A DNA stretch of 64,000 nt from Flavobacteriaceae bacterium (GTDB lineage: Bacteria > Bacteroidota > Bacteroidia > Flavobacteriales > Flavobacteriaceae): positions 1 to 64,000 of the forward strand of contig JAENXC010000019.1 in NCBI GenBank assembly GCA_016649715.1, written 5' to 3'. Made by a program: the position numbers and the translations under genes. The notes below the pieces were generated by a model. It made no database searches. It saw only the letters and a program-made list of their open reading frames with translations, and was not told where the DNA came from. Positions 1 through 7,528 of the stretch are shown here, in pieces (the first letter of the stretch is position 1; every line of letters starts with the position of its first letter).

Positions 1-334
1 ATATAATTGCAGTATCTTTCAAAGTGGCACTGTTTGACCGAAACAGGTGGCACCATCACTCCGAAATAGCCAGTCCCTATTGAAATAAAAAAGACCTCAC
101 GTTTCTGTGAAGCCTTGATTTATCTGTAGTATGAGAGGGGCACGATCCCCCCGACCTCCGGGTTATAAACCTGAACAATAAATTATTTAAACACGAAATA
201 TTTATTATATGGTCTTTCTTGATGAAGAAGGTTGTTAGAGGAAATTGTGGTGTTTTGGTTTTTTGGAATTGTAAGCGCAGGGTAGGAGTTAAAGGCAAAT
301 GTGGAAGAACCCGATGCAAACGTCCACCAGCGGG
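1..334. other. Gene-free stretch at window start
   Basis: Apart from the tRNA-like remnant at 125-173, no convincing coding sequence was found. The open frames here are low-complexity, have no recognisable motif and overlap the remnant. Confidence 0.5.
125..173 (-). other. Degenerate tRNA 3'-half remnant (initiator tRNA-Met-like)
   Basis: Read on the minus strand this stretch resembles the anticodon arm, variable loop and T arm of an initiator-type tRNA-Met: TTTATAACCCGGAGGTCG followed by a G-run, a short loop, CCCCTCTC and a CTACA end. The expected TTCGAAT T-loop is replaced and there is no 5' half, so it cannot fold as a working tRNA. Such remnants can mark an old integration site at the edge of an island. 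The similarity is from memory of tRNA consensus and could be chance. Confidence 0.3.
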
Positions 335-796
335 CTACTTGCTTTTCACCTTTTCACCTTCCACTTTAAAAACCACATCTTTTTTCACCAATTCCATCAC
401 ATTTAAAGTTGGCAATAAAAAATTATTGAAGGGTGTATTCTCCGTTTTACTGTGAAGAACTCCTCTGGTGGTCCCGATAGTTAACATTACTAAATGACCA
501 ATAAACCCTTTTGGAACTATTAGTTCAGTTTTTGATTCATTATAAAAGCTCTTCCAAGCATCTTTAGAAATATTGAAGTGACAACCAACTTCTATTAGTA
601 GAAAAGGTGATTTTCCTTGAATAAGACTAGTAGAAAAAATTACTGAGATAATATGAGTATCAAAGTTAATTCCAAACCGTAAACCTGCTTTTAATTCTAC
701 AACTTCACCTTCTTTATACGATGATTCAATAATTGCGAATTGTTCAGTTGTAATTTTCTTTAATGAAAAACCTATTTTGTTTTTTTCTTCAGCCAT
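335..796 (-). CDS. SecB-like chaperone (TAC-type, toxin-antitoxin associated)
   Basis: A 153-residue protein whose layout matches the SecB fold: three N-terminal beta stretches (around residues 10-75), then a helix with a conserved-looking tail in which TTRG, a Lys-Thr segment and LLPTLNV line up with the SecB stretch SRGTFPQLNLAPVNF. TAC chaperones of this fold bind and stabilise a cognate antitoxin. The chosen start is the ATG at 796, which overlaps the upstream stop codon as TAATG; an in-frame ATG at 820 is possible but would overlap the antitoxin by 25 bases. The SecB assignment comes from reading the fold pattern, not from a profile search. Confidence 0.6.
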   Translation of the reverse strand: MAEEKNKIGFSLKKITTEQFAIIESSYKEGEVVELKAGLRFGINFDTHIISVIFSTSLIQGKSPFLLIEVGCHFNISKDAWKSFYNESKTELIVPKGFIGHLVMLTIGTTRGVLHSKTENTPFNNFLLPTLNVMELVKKDVVFKVEGEKVKSK

Positions 797-1272
797 TACG
801 CAACTAATTTGAGATAGCAATCTGGTTCGTTTTCATAAGAATACGTTCCAAACAATTCATCATAATTTGAGAGATTTGACTCTACTTTTACTGATTCATC
901 CGGTTTGTTGTAAGGAGTATATTGTTCAACTTCTATTTGAATTGTCGTTTGAAACTGGGAAACTTCAATTAAATTAATATTTAAAATTTCTTCGATTTTT
1001 GTAATGGTTTCTAGCTGCAAGTTTTCTGTTCCCTTCAATAGTTTATTAACATACTGGGGTGAGCAAACCATTGCTTCTGCTAACTCTTTTTGCGTTTTTG
1101 GAAAAATATCAACAGTCTTGTTTGATTCAAGCGCAGACATTACTTTTACGGCAATAGCAAAAGAAATATCAAGCCAAGCTTTATTGTCCTTGCGATATTT
1201 TGCTCTTTCAATCCAAGTATTATCTTGTTTTGAAGTTTCCTTAAGTCTGTCCTTTATACTGTTAATACTCAT
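796..1272 (-). CDS. HigA-like XRE antitoxin with C-terminal extension
   Basis: 158 residues. A helix-turn-helix of XRE type lies in the middle (about residues 57-95: TQKELAEAM, SPQYVNKLLKG, LETITKIEEIL). It is followed by a tail of about 60 residues that is acidic and rich in Tyr and Phe, ending YDELFGTYSYE...CYLKLVA. In known TAC systems such an antitoxin extension is the chaperone-addiction segment that binds the SecB-like protein. The gene lies 19 bases after the toxin-like gene and is translationally coupled to the chaperone gene. Expected roles are neutralising the toxin and repressing the operon; the role of the tail is inferred. Confidence 0.65.
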   Translation of the reverse strand: MSINSIKDRLKETSKQDNTWIERAKYRKDNKAWLDISFAIAVKVMSALESNKTVDIFPKTQKELAEAMVCSPQYVNKLLKGTENLQLETITKIEEILNINLIEVSQFQTTIQIEVEQYTPYNKPDESVKVESNLSNYDELFGTYSYENEPDCYLKLVA

Positions 1273-1291
1273 TGGTGTCTGTTTAGTTTTT

Positions 1292-1843
1292 TTAATTCAA
1301 TTCAAAGAATTCTAGATTTTCGTTATCTGCGCCTTGTAAGTAATTACGAGTGTATTCTAGTTTTTTTAATTCTAATAGTAGATGTTTTCTGTTATTCATT
1401 GTCAGTGTAAGTTTAATAGCTCCACCACAAATAACAAATAGATTAGCTTCAATTCGTATAGCATAAATACGAAGCCAACTAGGTCTTTTCATTCCTTTAG
1501 CTTTGTCTTTTTCAAATTCCTTTTCAATTTTACCTTCTGATAGAGGTTCAAAGAGTGTAGATAATGTTTCAAGTCTTTCAGTTTTTCCGGTTTCTGCTAC
1601 GTATCGTATTTCGTCTTCAAAAAGACTGGCATCTTCCCTTGTTTTAATAATGGCCTCTTCAATTGTTATGCCTTTCCAAAACTCGTGGTCTAAATCTTTT
1701 TTGTGCTGTTCGAAAAACTCTCTTAGATAGATTGGATCGTTCCATAATTCAAAACATTTAGCAAATTCATTTAATTCTTCAGTTTCATATTGAACTGAAT
1801 ATAAACTTTCTTTTACTATTGCAAATGTATCAATTATTTTCAT
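1292..1843 (-). CDS. RelE/HigB-superfamily-like toxin, first gene of a TAC-like operon
   Basis: 183 residues, longer than a typical HigB (about 90-120). The C-terminal third has a RelE-like strand pattern: WLRIYAIRI, then a Phe-Val-Ile-Gly-Gly core with AIKLT, then a basic helix with ELKKLEYTRNYL. The N-terminal part (residues 1-110) is helical and acidic and is not recognised. Its place directly upstream of an XRE antitoxin and a SecB-like gene supports a toxin role, probably ribosome-dependent mRNA cleavage if the family call is right. A related possibility is a ParE-like toxin. A near-perfect palindrome lies just upstream of the start. Confidence 0.5.
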   Translation of the reverse strand: MKIIDTFAIVKESLYSVQYETEELNEFAKCFELWNDPIYLREFFEQHKKDLDHEFWKGITIEEAIIKTREDASLFEDEIRYVAETGKTERLETLSTLFEPLSEGKIEKEFEKDKAKGMKRPSWLRIYAIRIEANLFVICGGAIKLTLTMNNRKHLLLELKKLEYTRNYLQGADNENLEFFELN

Positions 1844-1849
1844 TAAATC

Positions 1850-1879
1850 AACCTGTAGGTTTATTTTTTGACAAATTTA
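1850..1879 (-). promoter_or_regulatory. Promoter and operator of the toxin-antitoxin-chaperone operon
   Basis: On the minus strand TAAATTTG (1872-1879) matches the Bacteroidota -7 element TAnnTTTG. Between it and the toxin ATG lies AACCTACAGGTT (1850-1861), with perfect 5-base arms around a 2-base centre. That is where an autoregulating antitoxin would bind. No good -33 TTTG is visible at the usual distance. Confidence 0.45.
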
Positions 1880-2079
1880 ACACGTTTTCTTAATTAGAAA
1901 CTAACTTCTTTATTGAAATGTATTACAAGATATTAACAATTATTTGCATAATATCCTCCCATATATAGCCTAAACATAACTTGTAACGCTGGCTTATATA
2001 AATTAAAATGTATTCATTTTTGTTCTTTATTGTACTCTTGAGCGAGAACAACAAAACCCATTAATGGTAATTATACTTG

Positions 2080-2280
2080 TCAATCTTCCAGCTCCTTCAA
2101 TATTTTTTGAACATTCTCCTCCGTAGTCGTCAGTTTTGTTTTGCAAATTTTTATCAAAACTGAAGCGCGCTTTACCTTCGCTGAAAGTTCATCTACCGAT
2201 ATCTCGCCCTGTTCAATTTCATTCACAATTTCCTGCAGCTCCTCAAAAGCTGCGGTATAAGTCAGTTCCTCACTCATCAC
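2080..2280 (-). CDS. xseB: Exodeoxyribonuclease VII small subunit
   Basis: 66 residues, the usual size of XseB. The pattern LTYTAAFEELQEIVNEIEQGE...SVDELSAKVKRA is typical of the family: two antiparallel helices that bind the large subunit. With XseA it degrades single-stranded DNA from either end to oligonucleotides in the cytoplasm, in DNA repair. Its start overlaps the 3' end of xseA by 11 bases, so translation is probably coupled. It follows XseA directly, as in many Bacteroidota. Confidence 0.9.
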   Translation of the reverse strand: MMSEELTYTAAFEELQEIVNEIEQGEISVDELSAKVKRASVLIKICKTKLTTTEENVQKILKELED

Positions 2281-3672
2281 TTATTTCATTTTTAGATTTT
2301 ACCGTACTAATTAAAACACCATCAAAAACCCTTGTCTCCAATTCATCCCCAATAGCGACACTGTTAATACTCGCCATTGCCTTTCCGTTTAAAGTTGTAA
2401 TGCTATAGCCCCGTTTGAGAACATTTTTTGGGTGCATTGTTTCCAGATCACGTTCAAGAGTGATAAACTTTTGTTTGGATGTACTTAAATGGTACACACT
2501 CACTCGTTTTAAATCTGTTTGCAGCTGTTCTACGCTTCGCTGTTCTTCCCGTAACTTCTGCCCACCCTCACGCAACAATAATTCATTGAAGCTAACGAGC
2601 ACTTGCAGTTCGTTCTTAAATCGAAACACGCTCTGCTGTTGCAGCCAAGATTGTATTGCCGTAAACGGTGCTTATGGTCATTTACCAAACTTCGCGTACC
2701 ACCTCGAAACAGTCTTATTGTATTTTCAAAGGCAGTTTTTGTGTCCTGCAGCAAACGTAACGACATATCCCCCACCTTTCGCTCGGCCTCCTTCACTGGC
2801 ACTGAGAAATTATGGAATTTCTGTATCAGAAACTCGGCTAACTTTGTGGGCGTAATGGCATTGTAATAGGAAACCATTTCAGTTACTGTTTCATTTGCAG
2901 TATGCCCAATTCCGGTCAACACGGGCAGCGGGAATTCGGCTATGGCTTTTGTAAGCGCATAATGGTTAAAACTCGACAACCCGATATCGCCACCGCCACC
3001 GCGGATGATTGCCACGGCATCAAAGTGGAGCTGCACTTTTTTAATGCGTTCCAGTTGCTTGGTTATTTCCGTTACGGCCTTATCGCCCTGCAATATTGAT
3101 GGAAATAAAAAGGTGAAAAAACTATAATTCCAACTATTCTTGGTCAATACGCTCAAGAAATCCTCATATCCTTTGCTTGTTTCTACTGAAATAACAGCAA
3201 TGCGCTGCGGAACCAATGCCAGCTTTCGGGTTTTGTTTTGTTTAAATACACCTTCCGACTGCAACTTTTTAATTGTTTCCTGCTTTTCCTGTTCCAGATC
3301 GCCCAAAGTAAAACTCGGGTCAATATCCATTATCTGCAACGATAGGCCATGAACCGAATGGAAATGTATCCTTGCCAAAAACAATATTTTGATGCCATCC
3401 TTCAACGGCTCCTTCAATATTTCCAAAAAACGCTTGTTGATATGCTCATAATCGGTCCGCCACAAGTTGGCACGCAACTGCGCTATTACCTTTCCATCCC
3501 GTTTCTCCACCAAATCAGGATAACAATGGCCCGAGTGCTGATACAAATTCAGCTTGTTCATCTCCGCCTTGATCCAATATGAATTCTTGTACCGTTTTGC
3601 AATAGCATTCTCAATACTTCGCGACACCTCAAACAACGAAAATACCTGCCGGTTAGCTATGGTTTCTGACAC
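2270..3672 (-). pseudogene. xseA: Exodeoxyribonuclease VII large subunit, frameshifted
   Basis: The N-terminal frame (from 3672) has the OB-fold DNA-binding domain (FSLFEVSRSIENAI, YWIKAEMNKLN) and the central nuclease domain (RIAVISVETSKGYEDFL; AIIRGGGGDIGLSSF; TGIGHTANET). After about residue 335 this frame turns into non-family sequence, while the family C-terminus (QQQSVFRFKNEL ... MHPKNVLKRGYSI) continues in another frame to 2270. One missing base around 2646-2662 would restore a protein of about 467 residues. This is either a real inactivation or a sequence error; since xseB is intact and several other single-base shifts occur in this window, error is quite possible. Confidence 0.85.
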
Positions 3673-3681
3673 TTGATTGAT

Positions 3682-3831
3682 TTAATTGTTCGAACTCATA
3701 AAAGAACTATCATCTGATTCCTTTTTCTCTTTCTTGAGATTATGCACGAAAGTGATTTTCGTTCGCTCATTTTTACCACGAAACTCAATTAGTTTTTTAC
3801 AGTAACTTTTTTCATTTAAACTTAATTGACC
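3682..3831 (-). pseudogene. Start-less coding fragment upstream of xseA
   Basis: Directly after the TAA of the 3832-4059 gene and in the same frame, about 49 sense codons remain open with protein-like composition (SYCKKLIEFRGKNERTK, ITFVHNLKKEKKE) before a stop 9 bases upstream of xseA. There is no ATG in frame. If the six-A run at the matching minus-strand ATGAAAAAAG (near 3810-3816) carried one more A, an ATG-started peptide of about 44 residues would result. It could be a small gene broken by a homopolymer error or a remnant. Function is unknown. Confidence 0.3.
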
Positions 3832-4059
3832 TTATTTCTTTTTTCCTTTGTTACTGCTAATCAAATCGTTTAAAGAATGTATGTTGTTTTTCTCTAAATA
3901 TGTGTCTAGACGCATATCACTTCTGATGCCAAAGTCCCTATTATACATTTTTTCAATAGTTCCCATATGTGTGTCACCACGTTTTTCTCGTAATGTACCA
4001 TCGTTAGTTCTGCTTCTTGGGCCCTTCATTCCAGGCGCATCATTATTTATCTTACTCAT
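3832..4059 (-). CDS. Small conserved-looking protein of unknown function
   Basis: 75 residues, basic and Gly/Asn-rich at the N-terminus, with an ordered core THMGTIEKMYNRDFGIRSD followed by LDTYLEKNNIHSLNDLI. This resembles small hypothetical proteins of Bacteroidota found near mobile or phage-type genes. No signal peptide or membrane segment. It starts about 100 bases from a palindromic repeat and runs towards xseA. A function cannot be given. Confidence 0.55.
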   Translation of the reverse strand: MSKINNDAPGMKGPRSRTNDGTLREKRGDTHMGTIEKMYNRDFGIRSDMRLDTYLEKNNIHSLNDLISSNKGKKK

Positions 4060-4191
4060 ATTAAATGATTTAAGTTTAAAAGATTATGGCAATAACTTAG
4101 CCTATCCTAAAAATCTGTCAATTTGACATCAAGAGCTTTTATATTATTGCTAACTTGTTTACCAAATATATAACTAATTCAAACCTACCAA

Positions 4192-4207
4192 TTACGGAAA
4201 ACCGTAA
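4192..4207. repeat. Island repeat, palindrome only (copy A0)
   Basis: TTACGGAAAACCGTAA, a perfect 6-base-arm hairpin with an AAAA loop. The same 16 bases occur at 5215-5230 and 6732-6747 in the same orientation. About 15 bases on the left and a run GACTTTTTAA on the right also match the 6732 copy. It lies just beyond the stop of the secreted TPR gene. Confidence 0.8.
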
Positions 4208-4235
4208 AGCAAGACTTTTTAATTGGGGGTAGTTA

Positions 4236-5159
4236 TTATTGTGCCTGAATTAAACTCTTTATTTCTTGAGCTCCCTTTAATTCTGGTTTAATTTTTAAGG
4301 CATTATCAATATTTTTAATGATTTCCTTAAAAACACGGTTTGGATTCGGTTGTTTTTTAACGAGAGTTATTGCGTTAATATAAGTTTCTGTTCCTTCTGT
4401 TTCCTTGTCAAGCATTAGTTGGGCAAGCCCCTTATTAGCTAAAACCCATCCCAATTCGTATTCCGCCACTGCTTTATCACAATATTCAACACATTGAGCG
4501 TAATCTCCATTTTCAAAATTAGTCCATCCCAAATTTCCATATAGCTCTGCTTTTTCTTGTTCTTCAGTTTTAGCAACCCTTTTTCTAGTTTCTGTAACTG
4601 CAACTATTTCAATGCTTATATTGATGCCATCCACTGAACTTGGGTTTTTTATTCCTAAATACCAAGTACCACTTTTTATATCGTCAACTTTAACAATGGC
4701 TTGTTTTGTGTTTTCCACCAAACCCTCTGGATATTGAAGAAAAGTTCCACCGTTTAAATCGACTTTTTGAAGAAAAAGATTCATATTTCTTTGATCAAGT
4801 AAAAAAATATCAGCCGCTGCTACTCCTTCCGGTATCTTAACCCTAGAAGTTGCAATTGAAGTAAGGCCGCTTGGATCTAACAGCATACGGGACAGCTGTA
4901 TAGCCAAGTTAAGATTTCCATTACCACTTTCCCCTTTTGTAGTAGTAAAGCTATAATACCATTCAACAGTATTGGGAGGCAAATCAAACTTTATGGAGGT
5001 GCGGGATTTTCCACCAAACTCCGCACGCATTCCACCATTGAGATAAATATTTCTACTATCAATCAATTTTTTGGTTTCTCGGACAATTTCAAATTCTTGA
5101 CCGTAACTATACTGCAACATTGCAATAAAAAACAAGGTGATGGCGAGCTTTATTTTCAT
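4236..5159 (-). CDS. Secreted TPR-containing protein
   Basis: 307 residues. The N-terminus is a signal peptide (MKIKLAITLFFIAML...SYGQ, cleavage about residue 20). Residues 20-200 form a beta-rich domain of unknown type that mentions no catalytic motif. Residues 205-300 hold about two TPR-like helix pairs (AELYGNLGWTNFENGDYAQCVEYCDKA; GWVLANKGLAQLMLDKETEGTETYINA). It is probably periplasmic or surface exposed with a binding role. It stands alone between two copies of the island repeat (4192 and 5215), as if carried as a single-gene unit. Confidence 0.7.
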   Translation of the reverse strand: MKIKLAITLFFIAMLQYSYGQEFEIVRETKKLIDSRNIYLNGGMRAEFGGKSRTSIKFDLPPNTVEWYYSFTTTKGESGNGNLNLAIQLSRMLLDPSGLTSIATSRVKIPEGVAAADIFLLDQRNMNLFLQKVDLNGGTFLQYPEGLVENTKQAIVKVDDIKSGTWYLGIKNPSSVDGINISIEIVAVTETRKRVAKTEEQEKAELYGNLGWTNFENGDYAQCVEYCDKAVAEYELGWVLANKGLAQLMLDKETEGTETYINAITLVKKQPNPNRVFKEIIKNIDNALKIKPELKGAQEIKSLIQAQ

Positions 5160-5214
5160 CTGGGAATTATGAACACTTATATTTTCAAATTTAACTATAA
5201 CTGCACAAAGCTAT

Positions 5215-5381
5215 TTACGGAAAACCGTAACGCGTTGTATTTTTCTGGCTCTCCTTCGCACAAAGCTTCGGTGAGCAAAGGGGGAGAATACCAAATATAA
5301 TGATTTTGCTGGTTTTAAAAGACTGTGAAGGGCATTACAAATGCTACAATAAATAGACACGCTTTAAAAAAGTGCGTTAGA
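5215..5381. repeat. Island intergenic repeat, full copy (A1)
   Basis: About 165 bases aligning with 6732-6920. In order: palindrome TTACGGAAAACCGTAA; a second hairpin (CTCTCCTTCGCA...TTCGGTGAGC); the shared string GAGAATACCAAATATAATG; GCATTACAAATGC, itself an imperfect palindrome; and AGACACGCTTT...AGTGCG, a last imperfect stem. It separates the TPR gene from the hicAB module. Confidence 0.8.
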
Positions 5382-5460
5382 GGGGGCTGCAAACAAAACA
5401 TAGTCACTCTTTAAATTTGGACTTTGCTCAGTAAAGTAGAAGTGCTCAGGGAGTAAATAA

Positions 5461-5490
5461 TAAAAAAGGATTAGCAATTGCTAATCCTTA
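5461..5490 (-). terminator. Rho-independent terminator of hicAB
   Basis: On the minus strand AAGGATTAGCAATTGCTAATCCTT is a perfect palindrome followed at once by a T-run. It lies about 30 bases after the hicB stop. Confidence 0.85.
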
Positions 5491-5520
5491 GTATAAATCA
5501 AGTTATCGATAGTTAGATCA

Positions 5521-5934
5521 TTAGAACGAAACTGAAAGCAATTCTTTGCCGAGATCGTGAACCGCTTTTTCTATTTTTTTGGCTTGATCTTCAGAAGCAT
5601 TAGCTTTGCCAGTCTTATACTGTCGTAGCAAAGATGAATTGATTTTTGCTTTTTCGGCGATGGAGCCAATCTTTACTTCCGGAATAAGATTGAAGAAACC
5701 CTCAAGGTCCATTTTGTACTCAAATTCCACTCCGTTTTCGTACTTGCCTACCCAATCCTCTTTAAATTCTTGAGCTACTTCCAAATGTTGGTCGAACACT
5801 TTTTGAAGTTCATCCTTTAATTCGGATAAGGTGTTTCCATAAGCGGAAACCACTCCTTCTAGATTTTCTGTTGTACCCCAATAGGTACCGTCCTCTGCCT
5901 TTTCGACATAGACTTTAATTCTCTTTTTTTCCAT
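5521..5934 (-). CDS. hicB: HicB antitoxin with HTH domain
   Basis: 137 residues. Residues 1-55 are a HicB partial RNase-H-fold domain (IKVYVEKAEDGTYWGTTEN, LEGVVSAYGNTLSELKDEL). Residues 85-135 are an XRE/Cro-like helix-turn-helix (GSIAEKAKINSSLLRQYKT, ASEDQAKKIEKAVHDL). HicB neutralises HicA and the HTH form represses the operon. It follows hicA after 65 bases on the same strand and is closed by a terminator. The two abutting palindromes before hicA are the likely binding sites. Confidence 0.88.
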   Translation of the reverse strand: MEKKRIKVYVEKAEDGTYWGTTENLEGVVSAYGNTLSELKDELQKVFDQHLEVAQEFKEDWVGKYENGVEFEYKMDLEGFFNLIPEVKIGSIAEKAKINSSLLRQYKTGKANASEDQAKKIEKAVHDLGKELLSVSF

Positions 5935-5999
5935 GATTTGCGATCGTTTGTGTTATTTTCTCCCTAGTCATCTAATTCTTTGATAATGAAAGTTGGGAC

Positions 6000-6185
6000 T
6001 TAATTGCTAAGCCCCGCTTGTTTTAGGATTGAATTTACAGTTCCTATTGGCACATCCTTTTTCGGATGTGGTATAGTTACTAATCCCTTTTTCACTGGAT
6101 GTTTGAAATGGTGATGGCTTCCCTTTGTTCTCACAATGTACCAACCATCTTCTTCAATCATCTTTATCAATAAACTTGATTTCAT
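6000..6185 (-). CDS. hicA: HicA toxin (mRNA interferase)
   Basis: 61 residues, the usual size. The dsRBD-like pattern is complete: a first helix with LIKMIEEDGWYIVRTKGSHH, the catalytic His region GSHHHFKHP at residues 22-30, a strand VTIPHPKKDVPIGT and a last helix NSILKQAGL. HicA cleaves mRNA and tmRNA independently of or at the ribosome when HicB is lost. First gene of the pair, with its promoter between 6186 and 6235. Confidence 0.9.
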   Translation of the reverse strand: MKSSLLIKMIEEDGWYIVRTKGSHHHFKHPVKKGLVTIPHPKKDVPIGTVNSILKQAGLSN

Positions 6186-6196
6186 GAATCAAATAT

Positions 6197-6228
6197 ATAA
6201 CAAATATGTTATATAACAAAATTGTTAT
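6197..6228. promoter_or_regulatory. Two abutting palindromic operators of hicAB
   Basis: ATAACAAATATGTTAT (6197-6212) is followed with no gap by ATAACAAAATTGTTAT (6213-6228). Both are near-perfect 16-base palindromes with arms ATAACA/TGTTAT. They fill the short gap before hicA, where HicB with its HTH is expected to bind as a repressor. Confidence 0.75.
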
Positions 6229-6235
6229 ATTTTTT

Positions 6236-6493
6236 TTAATAAATGGGATCCATATCAATAAAACTGCTGCCATTTTGCCGAGGTAAAAATATAGCTTCAA
6301 CTCTTTCAAAAGCCTCAATGACTTCTTTTTTCTTGAATTGAGAAAGATTCAGTTCCCCCTCCCACTCTAGTATATTCTTCTTACTAAATCGCGAAAGTTG
6401 TCCGGGCACTTCCAGTAAGATAGAATGATCACTCATTCTGTGAAATACGATTTTGGTCTGAGTATCGATAACCTCTTGAATTACATGTAACAT
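6236..6493 (-). CDS. Hypothetical protein, 85 residues
   Basis: Acidic, soluble, with no recognised motif. The pattern LHVIQEVIDTQTKIVFHRM then SILLEVPG and a helix FKKKEVIEAFERVEAIF suggests a small alpha/beta domain. It ends 50 bases before hicA on the same strand, just outside the operator palindromes, and a terminator-like hairpin lies upstream of its start. It may belong to the accessory cargo. Function unknown. Confidence 0.55.
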   Translation of the reverse strand: MLHVIQEVIDTQTKIVFHRMSDHSILLEVPGQLSRFSKKNILEWEGELNLSQFKKKEVIEAFERVEAIFLPRQNGSSFIDMDPIY

Positions 6494-6554
6494 AATATTT
6501 TCATTTTATAGTTAGCCACCAAAGTAATACCGATGTTTCATATAAGTTGTGACA

Positions 6555-6587
6555 ACAAAAAAACCTGTCCTTGGTGGAGCAGGTTTC
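6555..6587 (-). terminator. Terminator-like hairpin
   Basis: On the minus strand AAACCTG and CAGGTTT pair around a 12-base loop and a T-run follows. It lies between the 6924-7151 gene and the 6493 start and could end transcription from the former. Confidence 0.6.
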
Positions 6588-6731
6588 AATTTTAAATTGT
6601 TCAATCTTAGGTGAGGATATATATTATTTAAGGTATCGAGATAATGAATCAAGGACTCATAACTGTTGTTTTTCTGTGAGCCAGATATTCTCTAATATTT
6701 CTCTAAAATAAAACAAACCCAAACCCACCTA

Positions 6732-6920
6732 TTACGGAAAACCGTAAACGTGGGGTTTTTTAACCGGCCCACCTTCGCACGAGGCTTCGGTGGGCAGAGG
6801 GGAGAATACCAAATATAATGATTTTGTTGGTTTCAAAAGTCTGAAAAGAGCCTTACAAATGCAACAATAAATAAACACGCTTTACAAAAGCCTGCCAGAA
6901 TGCAGGAAAAAGCGTGCCAA
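6732..6920. repeat. Island intergenic repeat, full copy (A2)
   Basis: Same order of parts as 5215-5381: TTACGGAAAACCGTAA; hairpin CCCACCTTCGCA...TTCGGTGGGC; GAGAATACCAAATATAATG; TTACAAATGCAACAATAAAT; and a closing stem CACGCTTT...AAAGCGTG around an extra inner hairpin (GCCTGCC...GCAGG). The compensating changes in the second hairpin (CTC/GAG against CCC/GGG) suggest that structure is kept. Confidence 0.8.
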
Positions 6921-6923
6921 GGG

Positions 6924-7151
6924 TTACTTTTTCTCTTTCAATGCGGTTTGCAGTTCTTTTTCGGTAGATTGGAGCTGATCGGTCAATAGTTTAATGGCCT
7001 TTTTTAATTGACTTCCGGAATCGCTCATGATTTTATCGGCTTGGGTAAGGACTTTGATCTCATTTTCGAGATAGGTCAATTTTTTGCGGAGTATATAGGG
7101 ACTTTTTTCTTCATTCACTTGAAGTTCCAGGATTCTTCCTTCAGAAACCAT
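6924..7151 (-). CDS. Small coiled-coil protein or fragment
   Basis: 75 residues. From residue 20 on it is almost wholly helical with heptads (LTYLENEIKVLTQ, LKKAIKLLTDQLQST, EKELQTALKEKK), a likely coiled coil. No homologous family is recognised. It ends right at an island repeat and its start codon touches the oppositely oriented fragment at 7151. It may be a truncated piece of a larger coiled-coil protein. Confidence 0.4.
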   Translation of the reverse strand: MVSEGRILELQVNEEKSPYILRKKLTYLENEIKVLTQADKIMSDSGSQLKKAIKLLTDQLQSTEKELQTALKEKK

Positions 7152-7318
7152 TGGTTCCTTGCCACATAACAGCCAAGAACCCGAAAATAGAGAAAAAGGA
7201 GATTGTGAGCAAAATCAAAGACTGGAACAGTCGAAAAAGCGATCTAATTACTGCCGAATATGTTGATATTGCCTATGAGCATTTGGAAGAATATGGACGG
7301 AAGCTGAATTTTGCTTAA
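7151..7318 (+). pseudogene. Possible gene fragment (C-terminal remnant)
   Basis: A plus-strand frame of 55 codons ending in TAA at 7316 with protein-like composition (IEKKEIVSKIKDWNSRK, SDLITAEYVDIAYEHLEEY). There is no ATG; a TTG at 7151 is the only likely start. It looks like the C-terminal end of a helical protein. Family unknown. Confidence 0.3.
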
Positions 7319-7396
7319 ATGGATTTTATGTTCCCTATATCTTTAGGAAACTCCTGTTCACGGAAGAAAAGATTCATTTCAGCAGCACCAAAATAT

Positions 7397-7528
7397 TTAA
7401 TCCCCTTTCTTATGCTTATGCGGTTTTAACGATGGAGTATTTCCTGGGGTACTTTTATTATCCCGTTGACGCCTATCTGGTTTTCCAGTTGACTTTGCAA
7501 TTCTCTTTGGTCCTTTCTTGATTCCCAT
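7397..7528 (-). CDS. Very small basic protein candidate
   Basis: 43 codons from ATG at 7528 to TAA at 7397. The product is strongly basic (GIKKGPKRIAKSTGKP, DRRQRDNKSTPGN, then KPHKHKKGD), without hydrophobic stretches. Such Lys/Arg-rich peptides occur as short hypothetical genes in Bacteroidota. It lies in the otherwise gene-free 7319-7932 stretch, so it could also be chance. Confidence 0.3.
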   Translation of the reverse strand: MGIKKGPKRIAKSTGKPDRRQRDNKSTPGNTPSLKPHKHKKGD

